A model generated the notes under the pieces. The model was given only the letters and a program-made list of their open reading frames with translations. It was not told the DNA's origin and searched no databases. DNA of 64,000 nucleotides from Butyricicoccus porcorum (GTDB lineage: Bacteria; Bacillota; Clostridia; Oscillospirales; Butyricicoccaceae): NCBI RefSeq assembly GCF_002157465.1, contig NZ_NHOC01000005.1, positions 257,134-321,133 of the forward strand, in the 5' to 3' direction. The position numbers were made by a program, and so were the translations under genes. Positions 1 through 8,712 of this stretch are shown here, piece by piece; within the stretch, counting starts at the first letter, position 1, and each line of letters starts with the position of its first letter.

Positions 1-124
1 GGCGCAATCCCTTTGTCCTGTATTATACCATAGTTTTTCGGAAAAGAAACGATATCCGGCTTTTTTGCCGTCCAATCTCCGGTTTCTGCGCATCGCAGCC
101 AACATCGTCCAAAACAAAAAAAGA
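1..124. other. Intergenic stretch, no gene seen
   Basis: I see no coding frame with a ribosome binding site here. A leftward TATAAT-like hexamer (plus-strand attata at about 22-27) could be the -10 of a gene lying outside the window, but no good -35 accompanies it. Confidence 0.4.
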
Positions 125-160
125 AAAACCGTTGATCTCATTTGAAATCAACGGTTTTTC
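125..160 (-). terminator. Intrinsic terminator of tRNA-Arg
   Basis: An inverted repeat with arms AAAACCGTTGAT and ATCAACGGTTTT lies directly after the 3' CCA of the tRNA. It is followed by a run of U in the leftward transcript. Confidence 0.9.
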
Positions 161-237
161 TGGTACGCCAGAAGGGATTCGAACCCCCGACCTTTTGGTT
201 CGTAGCCAAACACTCTATCCAACTGAGCTACTGGCGC
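161..237 (-). tRNA. tRNA-Arg (anticodon ACG)
   Basis: The reverse strand folds into a full cloverleaf of 77 nt with an encoded 3' CCA. The acceptor stem pairs GCGCCAG with CTGGCGT. The anticodon loop CTACGAA between TTTGG and CCAAA gives anticodon ACG, which reads CGN arginine codons after A34 is changed to inosine. The T-arm carries GGTTCGAATCC. The gene stands alone with its own promoter and terminator. Confidence 0.97.
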
Positions 238-284
238 ATGTGCAATCTCTTGAGTTTTTCTTGCCATCTCTCGACTGCTCGATT

Positions 285-313
285 AGTATACCAAGATTTT
301 GCACCCATGTCAA
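285..313 (-). promoter_or_regulatory. Sigma-A promoter of tRNA-Arg
   Basis: On the reverse strand TTGACA (308-313) and TATACT (285-290) are separated by 17 bp, about 45 bp upstream of the mature tRNA 5' end. This is a near-consensus promoter. Confidence 0.85.
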
Positions 314-366
314 CAGTTTTTTCAAGTTTTTTAAAAAAACATTTTCAAAGCCTGTTTTGCGGCTGT

Positions 367-1863
367 TTATTCGGTTTTTGCCCAGCCCAGTGCACGCGAA
401 ACTGCCTTATGCCAGCCGGCAAGCAATTCTTCCCGCCGTGCTGTCTCCATCTGCGGTCGGAACGTCCGGTCGGGCACAATCGTGCGGCGAATCTCGTCGC
501 GGTCTGCCCAGCAGCCGACTGCCAGCCCTGCCAGGCAGGCAGCTCCCAATGCCGTTGTCTCCACACAGGCCGGGCGTTCTACCGGCACACCGATGAGGTC
601 TGCCTGAAATTCCATCAGGAAATTGTTGGCACTCGCACCGCCGTCTGCCTTCAGGCTCTGCAATACCAGTCCGGCATCCTTCTGCATGACATCCAGCACA
701 TCGGCCGTCTGATACGCCAACGATTCCAGTGCGGCGCGGACGATATGCGCCCGGCTGGTCGCACGTGTCAGGCCGATCAGTGTGCCGCGCGCATAGGGAT
801 CCCAATAGGGTGCTCCAAGACCGGTGAATGCCGGGACGAGATACACGCCGCCTGTATCCGCCACACTGCGCGCAATGTCCTCTGATTCAGACGAATGCTC
901 CAGCAGACCGACTTCATCGCGCAGCCATTGAATCGCCGCACCTGCGACAAATACAGAGCCCTCCAGCGCATATTCTACCGTGCCGCCGATGTTCCATGCA
1001 ATTGTCGTGAGCAGGCCATTGCTGCTGCTGACGGATGTTGTGCCCGTATTCATCAACAGGAAGCAACCCGTGCCGTAGGTATTTTTTGCCTCGCCCGGCT
1101 GCCAGCATGCCTGTCCGAACAGCGCCGCCTGCTGGTCGCCTGCAATGCCTGCAATCGGAATCTCCCGGCCGAGCATGGATGCATCCGCATACGCCACAAT
1201 GCCGCTCGACGGCACAACCTCCGGCAGCATACACGCCGGAATGTCCAGCTCGCGCAAAATATCTTCATCCCATTGCAGCGTATGAATGTTGTACAGCATC
1301 GTGCGCGCCGCGTTGGACGCGTCCGTCACATGCCGTTTCCCGCCCGTCAGGTTCCAGATCAACCAGCTGTCCACTGTGCCGAACAGCAATTCGCCGTTTT
1401 CCGCCCGCTGACGCGCGCCGGGAACCGTATCCAGAATCCAGCGCAGTTTGGTCGCAGAGAAATACGCATCGACCACAAGACCGGTTTTATCGCGCAGCAT
1501 GTCCGTCAGGCCGCGGCTGCGCAGGTCATCCGCCTGCTCTGCCGTGCGGCGGCATTGCCACACAATGGCAGGCGCAATCGGCTTACCTGTCGCCTTATCC
1601 CAGACAATGGTTGTCTCGCGCTGGTTGGTAATACCGATGGCGACAATCTGCTCGGGCTGTATTAGGTGTACAGACATGGCACTGCGGCACACCTGTAGCT
1701 GTGTTTTCCAGATTTCCATGGCATCCTGTTCCACCCAGCCGTCATGCGGATAATTCAGATGCAACTCCTTCTGTGCCACAGCACACATCTGTCCTGCGCG
1801 GTCAAACAGGATACAACGCGCACTTGTCGTACCCGCATCAATCGCAAGAATATATTGTTCCAT
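367..1863 (-). CDS. glpK: Glycerol kinase
   Basis: This enzyme phosphorylates glycerol to sn-glycerol 3-phosphate with ATP in the cytoplasm, the entry step of glycerol use. The 498-residue protein is full length for the family. It shows the N-terminal FGGY phosphate loop [13 protein letters not shown], the glycerol-site segment [21 protein letters not shown], the second-domain [21 protein letters not shown] and the C-terminal [13 protein letters not shown]. The start at 1863 is chosen because [13 protein letters not shown] is the usual N-terminus and a GGGAG ribosome binding site lies just upstream; an in-frame ATG at 1902 would add 13 unrelated residues. The gene follows the M16 peptidase gene by 69 bp on the same strand. 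No glpF or glpD is next to it, so its regulation is not visible here. Confidence 0.96.
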   Translation of the reverse strand: MEQYILAIDAGTTSARCILFDRAGQMCAVAQKELHLNYPHDGWVEQDAMEIWKTQLQVCRSAMSVHLIQPEQIVAIGITNQRETTIVWDKATGKPIAPAIVWQCRRTAEQADDLRSRGLTDMLRDKTGLVVDAYFSATKLRWILDTVPGARQRAENGELLFGTVDSWLIWNLTGGKRHVTDASNAARTMLYNIHTLQWDEDILRELDIPACMLPEVVPSSGIVAYADASMLGREIPIAGIAGDQQAALFGQACWQPGEAKNTYGTGCFLLMNTGTTSVSSSNGLLTTIAWNIGGTVEYALEGSVFVAGAAIQWLRDEVGLLEHSSESEDIARSVADTGGVYLVPAFTGLGAPYWDPYARGTLIGLTRATSRAHIVRAALESLAYQTADVLDVMQKDAGLVLQSLKADGGASANNFLMEFQADLIGVPVERPACVETTALGAACLAGLAVGCWADRDEIRRTIVPDRTFRPQMETARREELLAGWHKAVSRALGWAKTE

Positions 1864-1932
1864 TTCATCACTCTCCCATGAGAAAAAATGCGGCGTACCC
1901 ACACAGCACAGGCACGCCGCTCCTCTGTCTGC

Positions 1933-3183
1933 TTACTTACCGAGCAGCTTTTTATAATAGTCCTCATCGCCGACCTGTCCGACTGCACAGATTGACGCCT
2001 GATCGAAATCAAAGATCTGGCGAGCCAGCCGTGCGATATCATCCGCCGTAACGGCGTCATACATCGCCATGACCTCATCCAGCTCCGGTGCGCGATCAAA
2101 GAACATCTCGCCGCGTCCGAGCTGATTCATGCGGGCAGAGGTGCTCTCCATACCGAGCAGCATATTGGTTTTCGCCTGTTCCCGGCAGCGACTCAGCTCC
2201 GCACGATCCGGGCCATCGGCTGCCAGACGCAGGCATTCTTCCCGAATCAGCTCAATGGCCTTTGCCTCAGTCTCCTTGCCGAGCGCGGTGTAAATACTGA
2301 ATACACCGGTATCTTCATGCGAAGTATTGAACGAATACACCGAATAACACAGGCCGTTCTGTTCACGGACGGTCTGGAACAGGCGCGATGCCATGCCGCC
2401 GCCCAAAATGGCACCCAACAGAGCATTGACATACCGCTCCTCTGAGCACATGGAAATGCCCGGGAAGCCGATGCAGATATGATTCTGTTCAATTTCCTTG
2501 GGGCGCACGACGATACTCGGCTGATAGGTTGCCGGCTCGATGACATTGTGCCCTGTGCCCTTCATGCCGGAGAACATCTCGCAGATATAATCCACATCCT
2601 CCTGTGTATAGGAGCCTGCCAGCGCAATGACGGTGTCTTCCGGATGGTAATACTCCGCCATATACCGACGCAGCGTGTCACCATTCATCGTTTGCAGTGT
2701 GTCCTCGCGGCCGAGAATGGGACGGCCAAGCGATGAGCCTGCAAAACATGATTCAAAAATCTTTTCGGTTGCAACATCTTCCGGCGAATCCTCATACATG
2801 TCGATTTCTTCCAGCACGACACCGCGTTCCAGATCGATATCACGCTGCGAAAACTTCGGATTCATGCACATATCCGCCAAAATTTCGACGCCGGTCTGCA
2901 AATGCCTGTCCAGCGTCTTTAAGTAAAAGCACGTGCATTCTTTGGTTGTGAATGCATTGACCTGTCCGCCTATGGCATCCATTGCAATGGCAATATGCTG
3001 TGCGGAGCGTTTTTCCGTCCCCTTGAACACCATGTGTTCAATAAAATGGGAAATACCACTCAGTTCATCCGGCTCATACCGCGAGCCATTGAGCACCCAG
3101 ATACCGACCGCCGCGGAGCGCACACCGACAATGGGTTCGGTGACGACACGCACGCCGTTCGGCAATACAATGCGATCATACAT
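1933..3183 (-). CDS. M16 family zinc peptidase (mitochondrial processing peptidase-like)
   Basis: The 416-residue protein is a single-chain member of the insulinase/M16 family, like B. subtilis MlpA (YmxG). The inverted zinc motif HFIEH is at residues 46-50, with the distal glutamate expected in the ERGVVLEEI segment about 75 residues later. The C-terminal half carries the usual substrate-binding segments, including GGGMASRLFQTVRE. There is no signal peptide, so it is probably cytoplasmic. A weak GGAGAAG ribosome binding site precedes the start. In other Firmicutes this family often lies close to pnp and rpsO, which are also nearby here. The physiological substrate is not known from sequence. 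Confidence 0.9.
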   Translation of the reverse strand: MYDRIVLPNGVRVVTEPIVGVRSAAVGIWVLNGSRYEPDELSGISHFIEHMVFKGTEKRSAQHIAIAMDAIGGQVNAFTTKECTCFYLKTLDRHLQTGVEILADMCMNPKFSQRDIDLERGVVLEEIDMYEDSPEDVATEKIFESCFAGSSLGRPILGREDTLQTMNGDTLRRYMAEYYHPEDTVIALAGSYTQEDVDYICEMFSGMKGTGHNVIEPATYQPSIVVRPKEIEQNHICIGFPGISMCSEERYVNALLGAILGGGMASRLFQTVREQNGLCYSVYSFNTSHEDTGVFSIYTALGKETEAKAIELIREECLRLAADGPDRAELSRCREQAKTNMLLGMESTSARMNQLGRGEMFFDRAPELDEVMAMYDAVTADDIARLARQIFDFDQASICAVGQVGDEDYYKKLLGK

Positions 3184-3386
3184 ATTCTATCTTCTCCATC
3201 TATTCGGCAAATTGCCGCTATCCTTCCCTCAAGTATATCACATTCTACCGATAAGTCGAACGGTTTTGAAAAGTTTTTTATGAGAACATATCGATTTTTC
3301 GTTTTCCCGTCGATTCCTTGCTTTTTCCGGCGGACAACGGTATACTGAGACAAAACAATTTTTGACCCGGAAAGGAGTCTTTTCCC

Positions 3387-3770
3387 ATGCAGCGATTCCT
3401 TCGCTTACTCATATGGGACGCGCTGTTCTGCGTTGTCCCCACAGTCGGCTATGCCGCATCCTCCATGCTCACCTCATCCACCGCGAATTATGTTGTCACC
3501 CTGCTGACCTTTGCGGTTTGCGGCGCGTTCCTTGCCCAGCTGTCACGCTGGGGCTCCACCTGGATGGAGGTCGTGTTCGTCGCCCTGCCGGGGCTGTATC
3601 TGGCGCTGGCACCGTTTCTCGCGCCGCTGCTCAACGGCCTGCCGCTGTCGTTTGACCTCGTGCCCGCGTTGCTGCTGACGGCACAGACCACCTCCCTGCG
3701 CACCGCAGGCGCACTCGCGGCAGGGTTCGTACTGTGGCAGCATGTGTTTATCAGCATTCCGCACAGATGA
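3387..3770 (+). CDS. Small integral membrane protein, function unknown
   Basis: The 127-residue protein is mostly hydrophobic, with about four predicted membrane segments and a short polar C-terminus. A strong AAAGGAG ribosome binding site at about 3370-3377 supports the ATG at 3387. It is the only rightward gene in this part of the window and is bounded downstream by a bidirectional terminator shared with pnp. I do not recognise the family and see no catalytic motif. Confidence 0.75.
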   Translation: MQRFLRLLIWDALFCVVPTVGYAASSMLTSSTANYVVTLLTFAVCGAFLAQLSRWGSTWMEVVFVALPGLYLALAPFLAPLLNGLPLSFDLVPALLLTAQTTSLRTAGALAAGFVLWQHVFISIPHR

Positions 3771-3789
3771 CAAACCGAACCGTACATAA

Positions 3790-3822
3790 AAAAGGCTGTA
3801 TCCGAAATCGGATACAGCCTTT
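3790..3822. terminator. Bidirectional intrinsic terminator
   Basis: Arms AAAGGCTGTATCCGA and TCGGATACAGCCTTT form a long hairpin. It has A-rich sequence on the left and T-rich sequence on the right, so it serves both the rightward membrane-protein gene and the leftward pnp. Confidence 0.9.
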
Positions 3823-3843
3823 GCTTTTTCTATAGAAGGAAAC

Positions 3844-5967
3844 TTACAGAACCTTTTCCTCTTCCTTGACGTCCTTGCGGGACAGGTTGATGCGGCCCTT
3901 GTCGTCGATCTCGATGACCTTGACCCAAACCATATCGCCGACCTTGACAACGTCCTCGACGCGCTCAACGCGGCGCTTTTCCAGCTTGGAGATGTGAACC
4001 AGACCGTCCTTGCCCGGTGCAATCTGAACGAATGCGCCGAAGCCCATCAGGCGGACAACTTTGCCATAGAATACATCGCCGACCTCCGGGTCCTTGACGA
4101 TGGTCTCAATCATCTTCTTGGCCTTCTCGCCGTCGGAGCCATTGATAGAGGAAATGCTGACGGTGCCGTCCTCGGCAATGTCAACCTTTGCACCGGACTC
4201 AGCGGTGATCTTCTGAATGACAGAACCGCCCTTGCCGATGACATCGCGGATCTTGTCCGGATTGATGTGGATGGTGATCGTCTTCGGTGCCCACGGGGAA
4301 ACCTCATGACGCGGCTCAGCGATTGCCTTGAGCATAACCTCATCCAGAATCTTATACCGCGCATCGCGGCACTTGCGGAATGCTTCCTTGATGATGGACG
4401 GGGTCAGGCCGTCAACCTTGATGTCGACCTGAATGCCGGTGATGCCCTTCTTGGTACCGGCTACCTTGAAGTCCATGTCGCCGTAGAAGTCCTCGACGCC
4501 CTGAATATCGGTAAAGGTGGTCTCCTGGCCATCATCCGTAATCAGGCCGCAGGAAATACCTGCAACCGGTGCGGTAATCGGAACACCTGCATCCATCAGA
4601 GCCAGCGTAGAACCGCAGACAGAGCCCTGCGAGGTGGAACCGTTGGAGGACAGAACCTCAGATACGACGCGGATTGCATACGGGAATTCCTCCGCAGACG
4701 GCAGAACCGGTACGAGGGAACGCTCTGCGAGTGCGCCATGACCGATTTCACGGCGTCCCGGGCCGCGGGACGGGCGGGTTTCACCGACCGAGAAGGACGG
4801 GAAGTTGTAATGATGGATATAACGCTTTTCCTTCTGCTCGAAGATGGTATCCAGCTGCTGTGCATCTGCCAGCGTGCCCAGCGTGCAGACAGACAGAACC
4901 TGCGTCTGACCACGGGTGAACAGGCCGGTACCATGTGCGCGCGGCAGGACGCCTACCTGTGCAGCCAGCGGACGGACTTCCTCCATGCCGCGGCCATCGA
5001 CGCGCTTGCCCTCGGTCAGCCACTTGCGGACAACCTTCTTGCACAGCTTGTCTACGATTTCGGTGATCTCACCTGCGCGCTCGGTTGCAACCTCTTCGCC
5101 GAGGAATTCGTCGATCTCAGCGCGGACAACCTGCATACGTGCATCGCGAACGGTCTTGTCATCGGTATCGAAAGCAACCTCGACCTTTGCACGTGCAAAG
5201 TCCTCGATCTTGTCGAACAGCTCGTGGTCGACATCGTGGTGCTCATACTCAAACTTCGGCTTGCCGATCTCCGCCTTGATGGAGTCGATGAATGCACACA
5301 TCTTCTTGATTTCCTCATGTGCAAACAGCAGACCCTCGAGCATCTGATCCTCCGGGACTTCCTTTGCGCCAGCCTCGATCATGACGATCTTCTCCGCGGT
5401 GCCGCAAACGGTGACATCCATCAGGCTCTTCTGGCGCTGCTCAACCGTCGGGTTGAGGACGAACTCGCCGTCAACCAGGCCGACGTCAACACCAGCTACG
5501 GTGTAGTTGAACGGGATATCGGAAATTGCTACCGCAATGGATGCACCGTTGAGTGCAGTGACCTGCGGGGAATTGTCATAATCGTTGCCCATAACCGTGC
5601 AGACGATGGAAACATCGTTGCGCAGATCCTTCGGGAACAGCGGACGCATCGGGCGGTCGATCTGGCGGGAAGCAATGGTTGCCTGCTCGCTTGCCTTGCC
5701 CTCACGGCGCATAAACGAACCCGGGATACGGCCGACTGCATACAGCTTTTCTTCAAAATCTACCGAAAGCGGGAAGAAATCTACGCCTTCACGCGGCTTC
5801 GGGGATGCCGTTGCAGTAACCAGCACGACGGTATCGCCATAGCGAACCAGTGCGGAGCCGTTGGCCAGCTGTGCAACCTTGCCGGTCTCGACGGTCAGCT
5901 TGCGGCCGGCAAACGTGGTTTCAAATACACGCTCTTCATCAAATGACTTGTGTGTAATAGTAGTCAT
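3844..5967 (-). CDS. pnp: Polyribonucleotide nucleotidyltransferase (PNPase)
   Basis: PNPase degrades RNA 3' to 5' by phosphorolysis and acts in mRNA turnover. The 707-residue protein has the standard order: first RNase PH-like domain, all-alpha linker, second RNase PH-like domain (about residues 310-540, with FSVGETRPSRGPGRREIGHG and the SNGSTSQGSVCGS segment), a KH domain with IGKGGSVIQKI, and a C-terminal S1 domain with GFGAFVQIAPGKDGLVHISKL. It lies immediately downstream of rpsO, the conserved bacterial order. A partial terminator and a repeat-containing spacer between the two genes suggest readthrough and processing. Confidence 0.98.
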   Translation of the reverse strand: MTTITHKSFDEERVFETTFAGRKLTVETGKVAQLANGSALVRYGDTVVLVTATASPKPREGVDFFPLSVDFEEKLYAVGRIPGSFMRREGKASEQATIASRQIDRPMRPLFPKDLRNDVSIVCTVMGNDYDNSPQVTALNGASIAVAISDIPFNYTVAGVDVGLVDGEFVLNPTVEQRQKSLMDVTVCGTAEKIVMIEAGAKEVPEDQMLEGLLFAHEEIKKMCAFIDSIKAEIGKPKFEYEHHDVDHELFDKIEDFARAKVEVAFDTDDKTVRDARMQVVRAEIDEFLGEEVATERAGEITEIVDKLCKKVVRKWLTEGKRVDGRGMEEVRPLAAQVGVLPRAHGTGLFTRGQTQVLSVCTLGTLADAQQLDTIFEQKEKRYIHHYNFPSFSVGETRPSRGPGRREIGHGALAERSLVPVLPSAEEFPYAIRVVSEVLSSNGSTSQGSVCGSTLALMDAGVPITAPVAGISCGLITDDGQETTFTDIQGVEDFYGDMDFKVAGTKKGITGIQVDIKVDGLTPSIIKEAFRKCRDARYKILDEVMLKAIAEPRHEVSPWAPKTITIHINPDKIRDVIGKGGSVIQKITAESGAKVDIAEDGTVSISSINGSDGEKAKKMIETIVKDPEVGDVFYGKVVRLMGFGAFVQIAPGKDGLVHISKLEKRRVERVEDVVKVGDMVWVKVIEIDDKGRINLSRKDVKEEEKVL

Positions 5968-6014
5968 AACTCAGACTGTCTCCTTTTCTCAAAAGAATGA
6001 TGCGGAACCTCCGA

Positions 6015-6067
6015 CAGTCCTTCAAGCACTTGAAGCGCGGGCTTAACCGGATAAGCCAGTCCTTCAA
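6015..6067 (-). repeat. Short duplicated element in the rpsO-pnp spacer
   Basis: The 11-mer cagtccttcaa occurs at 6015-6025 and 6057-6067. The first copy continues into the palindrome CTTCAAG-CA-CTTGAAG and the second into CCTT...AAGG. Both would form small stems in the pnp leader. A role in RNA processing is only an inference. Confidence 0.45.
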
Positions 6068-6094
6068 CTGCTCAAGGAATTGCCGTACTGTTCC

Positions 6095-6134
6095 AAAAAA
6101 CTGGTAAAGAGGAGACCGCATGCAGCCTCCTCTT
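6095..6134 (-). terminator. Partial terminator between rpsO and pnp
   Basis: In the leftward RNA, AAGAGGAG (6127-6134) pairs with CTCCTCTT (6107-6114). A U-run follows after a 6-nt spacer (6095-6100). The gap before the U-run suggests incomplete termination, as expected if pnp is read from the rpsO promoter. Confidence 0.65.
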
Positions 6135-6146
6135 CCGTCGGAACTC

Positions 6147-6413
6147 TTACTTTCTCAGGCCGAGCTTCTTAACGATTGCTCTGTAACGCTCGATATCCTT
6201 CTTCTTCAGGTAAGCGAGCATGCTGCGGCGCTGGCCGACCATCTTGAGCAGGCCGCGACGGGAATGGTTGTCGTGCTTGTGCTCCTTCAGATGCTCGGTG
6301 AGCTGAGCGATGCGCTCGGTCAGGATTGCGATCTGTACTTCCGGAGAACCGGTATCGGTCTCATGCATGCGGTTTGCTTCAATAACTGCTGCCTTCTGTT
6401 CTTTGCGGATCAT
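6147..6413 (-). CDS. rpsO: 30S ribosomal protein S15
   Basis: The 88-residue protein is the normal S15 length. It contains the diagnostic [19 protein letters not shown] segment that binds the three-way junction of 16S rRNA. It is the first gene of an rpsO-pnp unit. A GAGGTG ribosome binding site precedes the ATG. A promoter and a long structured leader lie upstream. Confidence 0.98.
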   Translation of the reverse strand: MIRKEQKAAVIEANRMHETDTGSPEVQIAILTERIAQLTEHLKEHKHDNHSRRGLLKMVGQRRSMLAYLKKKDIERYRAIVKKLGLRK

Positions 6414-6535
6414 TTTAACACCTCATGAAAAAAATAATATTTGTTATCTCCCTTGCGCTGGGCAGCGGCCTAAGGTGATGGGCACGGTCAAACATGTCCG
6501 GTATCCAGACTGCTAAGCACAGGGAGCGCACTAAC
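6414..6535 (-). promoter_or_regulatory. Structured rpsO leader, candidate S15 autoregulatory site
   Basis: The mapped promoter predicts a leader of about 120 nt. In the leftward RNA an early GCTCCCTGTGC can pair with a late GCGCAAGGGAG, closing a multi-branched fold just before the start codon. Several Firmicutes have S15-binding leaders in this position. The pairing is seen in the sequence; autoregulation is inferred. Confidence 0.5.
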
Positions 6536-6541
6536 TCTTGC

Positions 6542-6570
6542 ATCATATCATACCCAAAGTTGTTTGTAAA
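6542..6570 (-). promoter_or_regulatory. Sigma-A promoter of rpsO-pnp
   Basis: Reverse strand TTTACA (6565-6570), 17-bp spacer, TATGAT (6542-6547). Confidence 0.75.
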
Positions 6571-6893
6571 GTATAATATGGGTAAAAAATACGGATTTTA
6601 TACTGCGCAGGGATTGGCAGGGATTGGAGATTTATTCAACCATGCGTGTCGCGCGACGCACCGGCGACATCGACAGAATGACAAATTCCGAAAAAAACCT
6701 CTGCAATTCAACTGTTTTTTCCTATCCATCGAAAAATTTTTCGCAGGTTTTACATTCCCATCCTGCGATTTTACCGGTTGTTTTCCAATTGTTTTCATTT
6801 TTTTTGCATTTTTTCATCTCTCAACTTTCTTATATATTGAAACTGCACAGTTTTCTTCGCCGTTTCTTGTCGATAATTCATGAATTTTGCTTC
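6571..6893. other. Intergenic stretch, no gene seen
   Basis: About 320 bp of AT-rich sequence with several poly-T tracts and no frame with a credible ribosome binding site. It ends where the promoter of the candidate RNA gene begins. Confidence 0.5.
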
Positions 6894-6922
6894 TTTTCAT
6901 CTTTGCCGGCGGGTGATATAAT
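6894..6922 (+). promoter_or_regulatory. Extended -10 promoter of the candidate RNA
   Basis: TTTTCA (6894-6899), 17-bp spacer, TATAAT (6917-6922) with the extended -10 TG at 6914-6915. Confidence 0.6.
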
Positions 6923-6928
6923 TTCAGC

Positions 6929-7080
6929 ACAATCGAAAGAGAGAATAACCGGAAAGTTCCCCCACTTTCCACCCAAAAGAGCGTCCGCAGCAGGCGGCGC
7001 TTCTTCCTCTTTTTTGCCAAGAAACACATGACGGTGGCTGTGCAATAGTGCGGCCTGGATGTCGTGTGTTTTTCTTTTTT
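6929..7080 (+). ncRNA. Candidate structured non-coding RNA (about 150 nt)
   Basis: The segment between an extended -10 promoter and a terminator hairpin contains no open frame but three consecutive hairpins. The first is GGAAAGT/ACTTTCC (about 6951-6970). The second pairs AAGAGCGTCCGC with GCGGCGCTTCTT (about 6978-7007). The third is a long terminal stem, AAACACATGAC (7022-7032) with GTCGTGTGTTT (7061-7071), followed by TTTCTTTTTT. I do not recognise it as 6S, SRP, tmRNA or RNase P RNA. It ends about 20 bp before the thiC promoter, so it appears to be an independent transcript. Confidence 0.45.
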
Positions 7081-7101
7081 GTGGATTTTGTCCAAACCGC
7101 A

Positions 7102-7130
7102 TTGACAGATGCCCGCCGTGTTGTTATAAT
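7102..7130 (+). promoter_or_regulatory. Sigma-A promoter of thiC
   Basis: TTGACA (7102-7107), 17-bp spacer, TATAAT (7125-7130): a consensus promoter. Confidence 0.9.
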
Positions 7131-7142
7131 GATATCAATTTA

Positions 7143-7240
7143 CAGGGGAACTGATGTGCGTTCCGCCCGGAACGCCGAGTTGAGAAGGTTAAAACCTGAC
7201 CCTTTGAACCTGTCGGTTAACACCGTTGTAGGAAGTAAAG
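7143..7240 (+). promoter_or_regulatory. TPP riboswitch (THI element)
   Basis: The leader contains the conserved THI-box blocks in order: a GTTGAGA form of CUGAGA, ACCCTTTGAACCTG, and the 3' block TAACACCGTTGTAGGAA. It precedes the thiamine gene thiC and a strong terminator, so thiamine diphosphate binding is expected to cause premature termination. Confidence 0.93.
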
Positions 7241-7267
7241 GTACAATCCGGTTACGATTTCCAGATA

Positions 7268-7301
7268 TGCGCTGAATTCCTATGAATCCAGCGCATTTTT
7301 T
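7268..7301 (+). terminator. Riboswitch-controlled terminator of thiC
   Basis: A 12-bp stem (7268-7279 with 7284-7295, one G-T pair, loop CTAT) followed by six T. It lies between the TPP aptamer and the thiC ribosome binding site, the arrangement of a transcriptional OFF switch. Confidence 0.92.
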
Positions 7302-7336
7302 GTTCCCTAAGTTTTTTCAGCAGGAGGAAAACCAGC

Positions 7337-8647
7337 ATGCATATGACACAGATCGAAGCGGCAAAAAAGGGCATTGTTACCCCGCAGATGGAAATTGTCG
7401 CAAAGAAAGAAAACATTGATGTCGAAGTGCTGCGCGAGCGCATCGCCCGCGGCACGGTCGTCATCCCGGCAAACAAAAATCACACCGCGCTGTCCCCGGA
7501 GGGCATCGGCGAAGGTCTGAAAACCAAAATCAACGTCAACCTCGGCATTTCCGGCGACTGCCACAACTATGAAGAGGAGTTCGAGAAGGTTCGCATGTCC
7601 ATCGATTTCGGCGCCGAAGCCATCATGGATCTGTCCAACTACGGCAAGACCCACACCTTCCGTCAGGAACTGATCGACATGTCCTCTGCCATGATCGGCA
7701 CTGTTCCGATGTATGATGCCGTCGGTTATCTCGAAAAGGACCTCAAGAGCATCACCGCAAAGGACTTCCTGCGCGTCGTCGAAGCACATGCCAAGACCGG
7801 TGTTGATTTCGTCACTATCCACGCAGGCATCAACCGCAAGACCATCGATACGTTCAAGCAGACCAAGCGCCTGACCAACATTGTTTCGCGCGGCGGTTCT
7901 CTGCTGTTCGCCTGGATGGAAATGACCGGAAACGAAAACCCGTTCTATGAATACTACGACGAGCTGTGCGACATCCTGCATGAGTACGATGTCACCATCA
8001 GTCTCGGCGACGCAATGCGTCCCGGCTCCACCCATGACTCGACCGATGCCAGCCAGATCACCGAGCTGATCGAACTCGGTATCCTGACTCAGCGCGCATG
8101 GGACAAAAACGTACAGGTCATGATCGAAGGCCCGGGTCACATGGCACTCAACGAGATCAAGGCCAACATGGAGATTGAAAAGCGCCTGTGCCATGGCGCA
8201 CCGTTCTATGTCCTTGGCCCGCTGGTCACCGACATCGCACCGGGCTATGACCACATCACCTCTGCCATCGGCGGTGCCATTGCAGCCACCTACGGTGCAG
8301 ATTTCCTGTGCTATGTCACCCCGGCTGAGCACCTGCGCCTGCCGGACGTCAACGACGTAAAGGAAGGCATCATTGCGTCCAAGATTGCTGCCCATGCCGC
8401 TGACATGGCAAAGGGTATCCCGGGTGCACGCGAAATCGACGACAAGATGAGCGACGCACGCCGCCGCCTCGACTGGGATGAGATGTTCTCCCTCGCCATC
8501 GACGGCAAGAAGGCACGCGAATACTTCGAGTCCAAGCCGCCTCAGGATCGCCACACCTGTTCGATGTGCGGCAAGATGTGTGCCATGCGCACCACCAACT
8601 ACATTCTCGAAGGCAAGGACGTCAGCCTGCTGTCCGACGAGAAGTAA
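7337..8647 (+). CDS. thiC: Phosphomethylpyrimidine synthase ThiC
   Basis: ThiC is a radical-SAM enzyme. It rearranges aminoimidazole ribotide to hydroxymethylpyrimidine phosphate, the pyrimidine half of thiamine. The 436-residue protein is the shorter form common in Clostridia. It has [11 protein letters not shown] and GISGDC near the N-terminus, [15 protein letters not shown] and [11 protein letters not shown] in the barrel, and the C-terminal cluster motif [11 protein letters not shown] that holds the [4Fe-4S] cluster. A GGAGG ribosome binding site precedes the ATG. No other thiamine gene is adjacent, so the gene is monocistronic and controlled by its own TPP riboswitch. Confidence 0.97.
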   Translation: MHMTQIEAAKKGIVTPQMEIVAKKENIDVEVLRERIARGTVVIPANKNHTALSPEGIGEGLKTKINVNLGISGDCHNYEEEFEKVRMSIDFGAEAIMDLSNYGKTHTFRQELIDMSSAMIGTVPMYDAVGYLEKDLKSITAKDFLRVVEAHAKTGVDFVTIHAGINRKTIDTFKQTKRLTNIVSRGGSLLFAWMEMTGNENPFYEYYDELCDILHEYDVTISLGDAMRPGSTHDSTDASQITELIELGILTQRAWDKNVQVMIEGPGHMALNEIKANMEIEKRLCHGAPFYVLGPLVTDIAPGYDHITSAIGGAIAATYGADFLCYVTPAEHLRLPDVNDVKEGIIASKIAAHAADMAKGIPGAREIDDKMSDARRRLDWDEMFSLAIDGKKAREYFESKPPQDRHTCSMCGKMCAMRTTNYILEGKDVSLLSDEK

Positions 8648-8670
8648 ATTCCGAACACACCTTACCTATG

Positions 8671-8712
8671 CAAAATCCCCGACCGGAAAAAGACCGGCCG
8701 GGGATCTGTTTT
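8671..8712. terminator. Terminator at the convergent end of thiC
   Basis: ATCCCCGACCGG pairs with CCGGCCGGGGAT, followed by CTGTTTTT. The hairpin lies between thiC and the convergent DUF3267 gene. Confidence 0.85.

Noticed and set aside
3994-5946. 650-codon open frame opposite pnp
   Set aside because: Shadow of pnp; composition is that of reversed codons and no domain is visible.
6929-7080. Identification of the structured RNA as 6S or SRP RNA
   Set aside because: The ends do not pair into one long rod as in 6S, and the conserved SRP apical loop is absent.
7307-8554. Long open frame opposite thiC
   Set aside because: It mirrors the thiC codons, has no ribosome binding site and encodes no recognisable domain; the thiC frame has a start, motifs and a riboswitch.
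7337-8647. Possibility that thiC lies in a longer thiamine operon
   Set aside because: A terminator follows at once and the next gene is convergent and unrelated.
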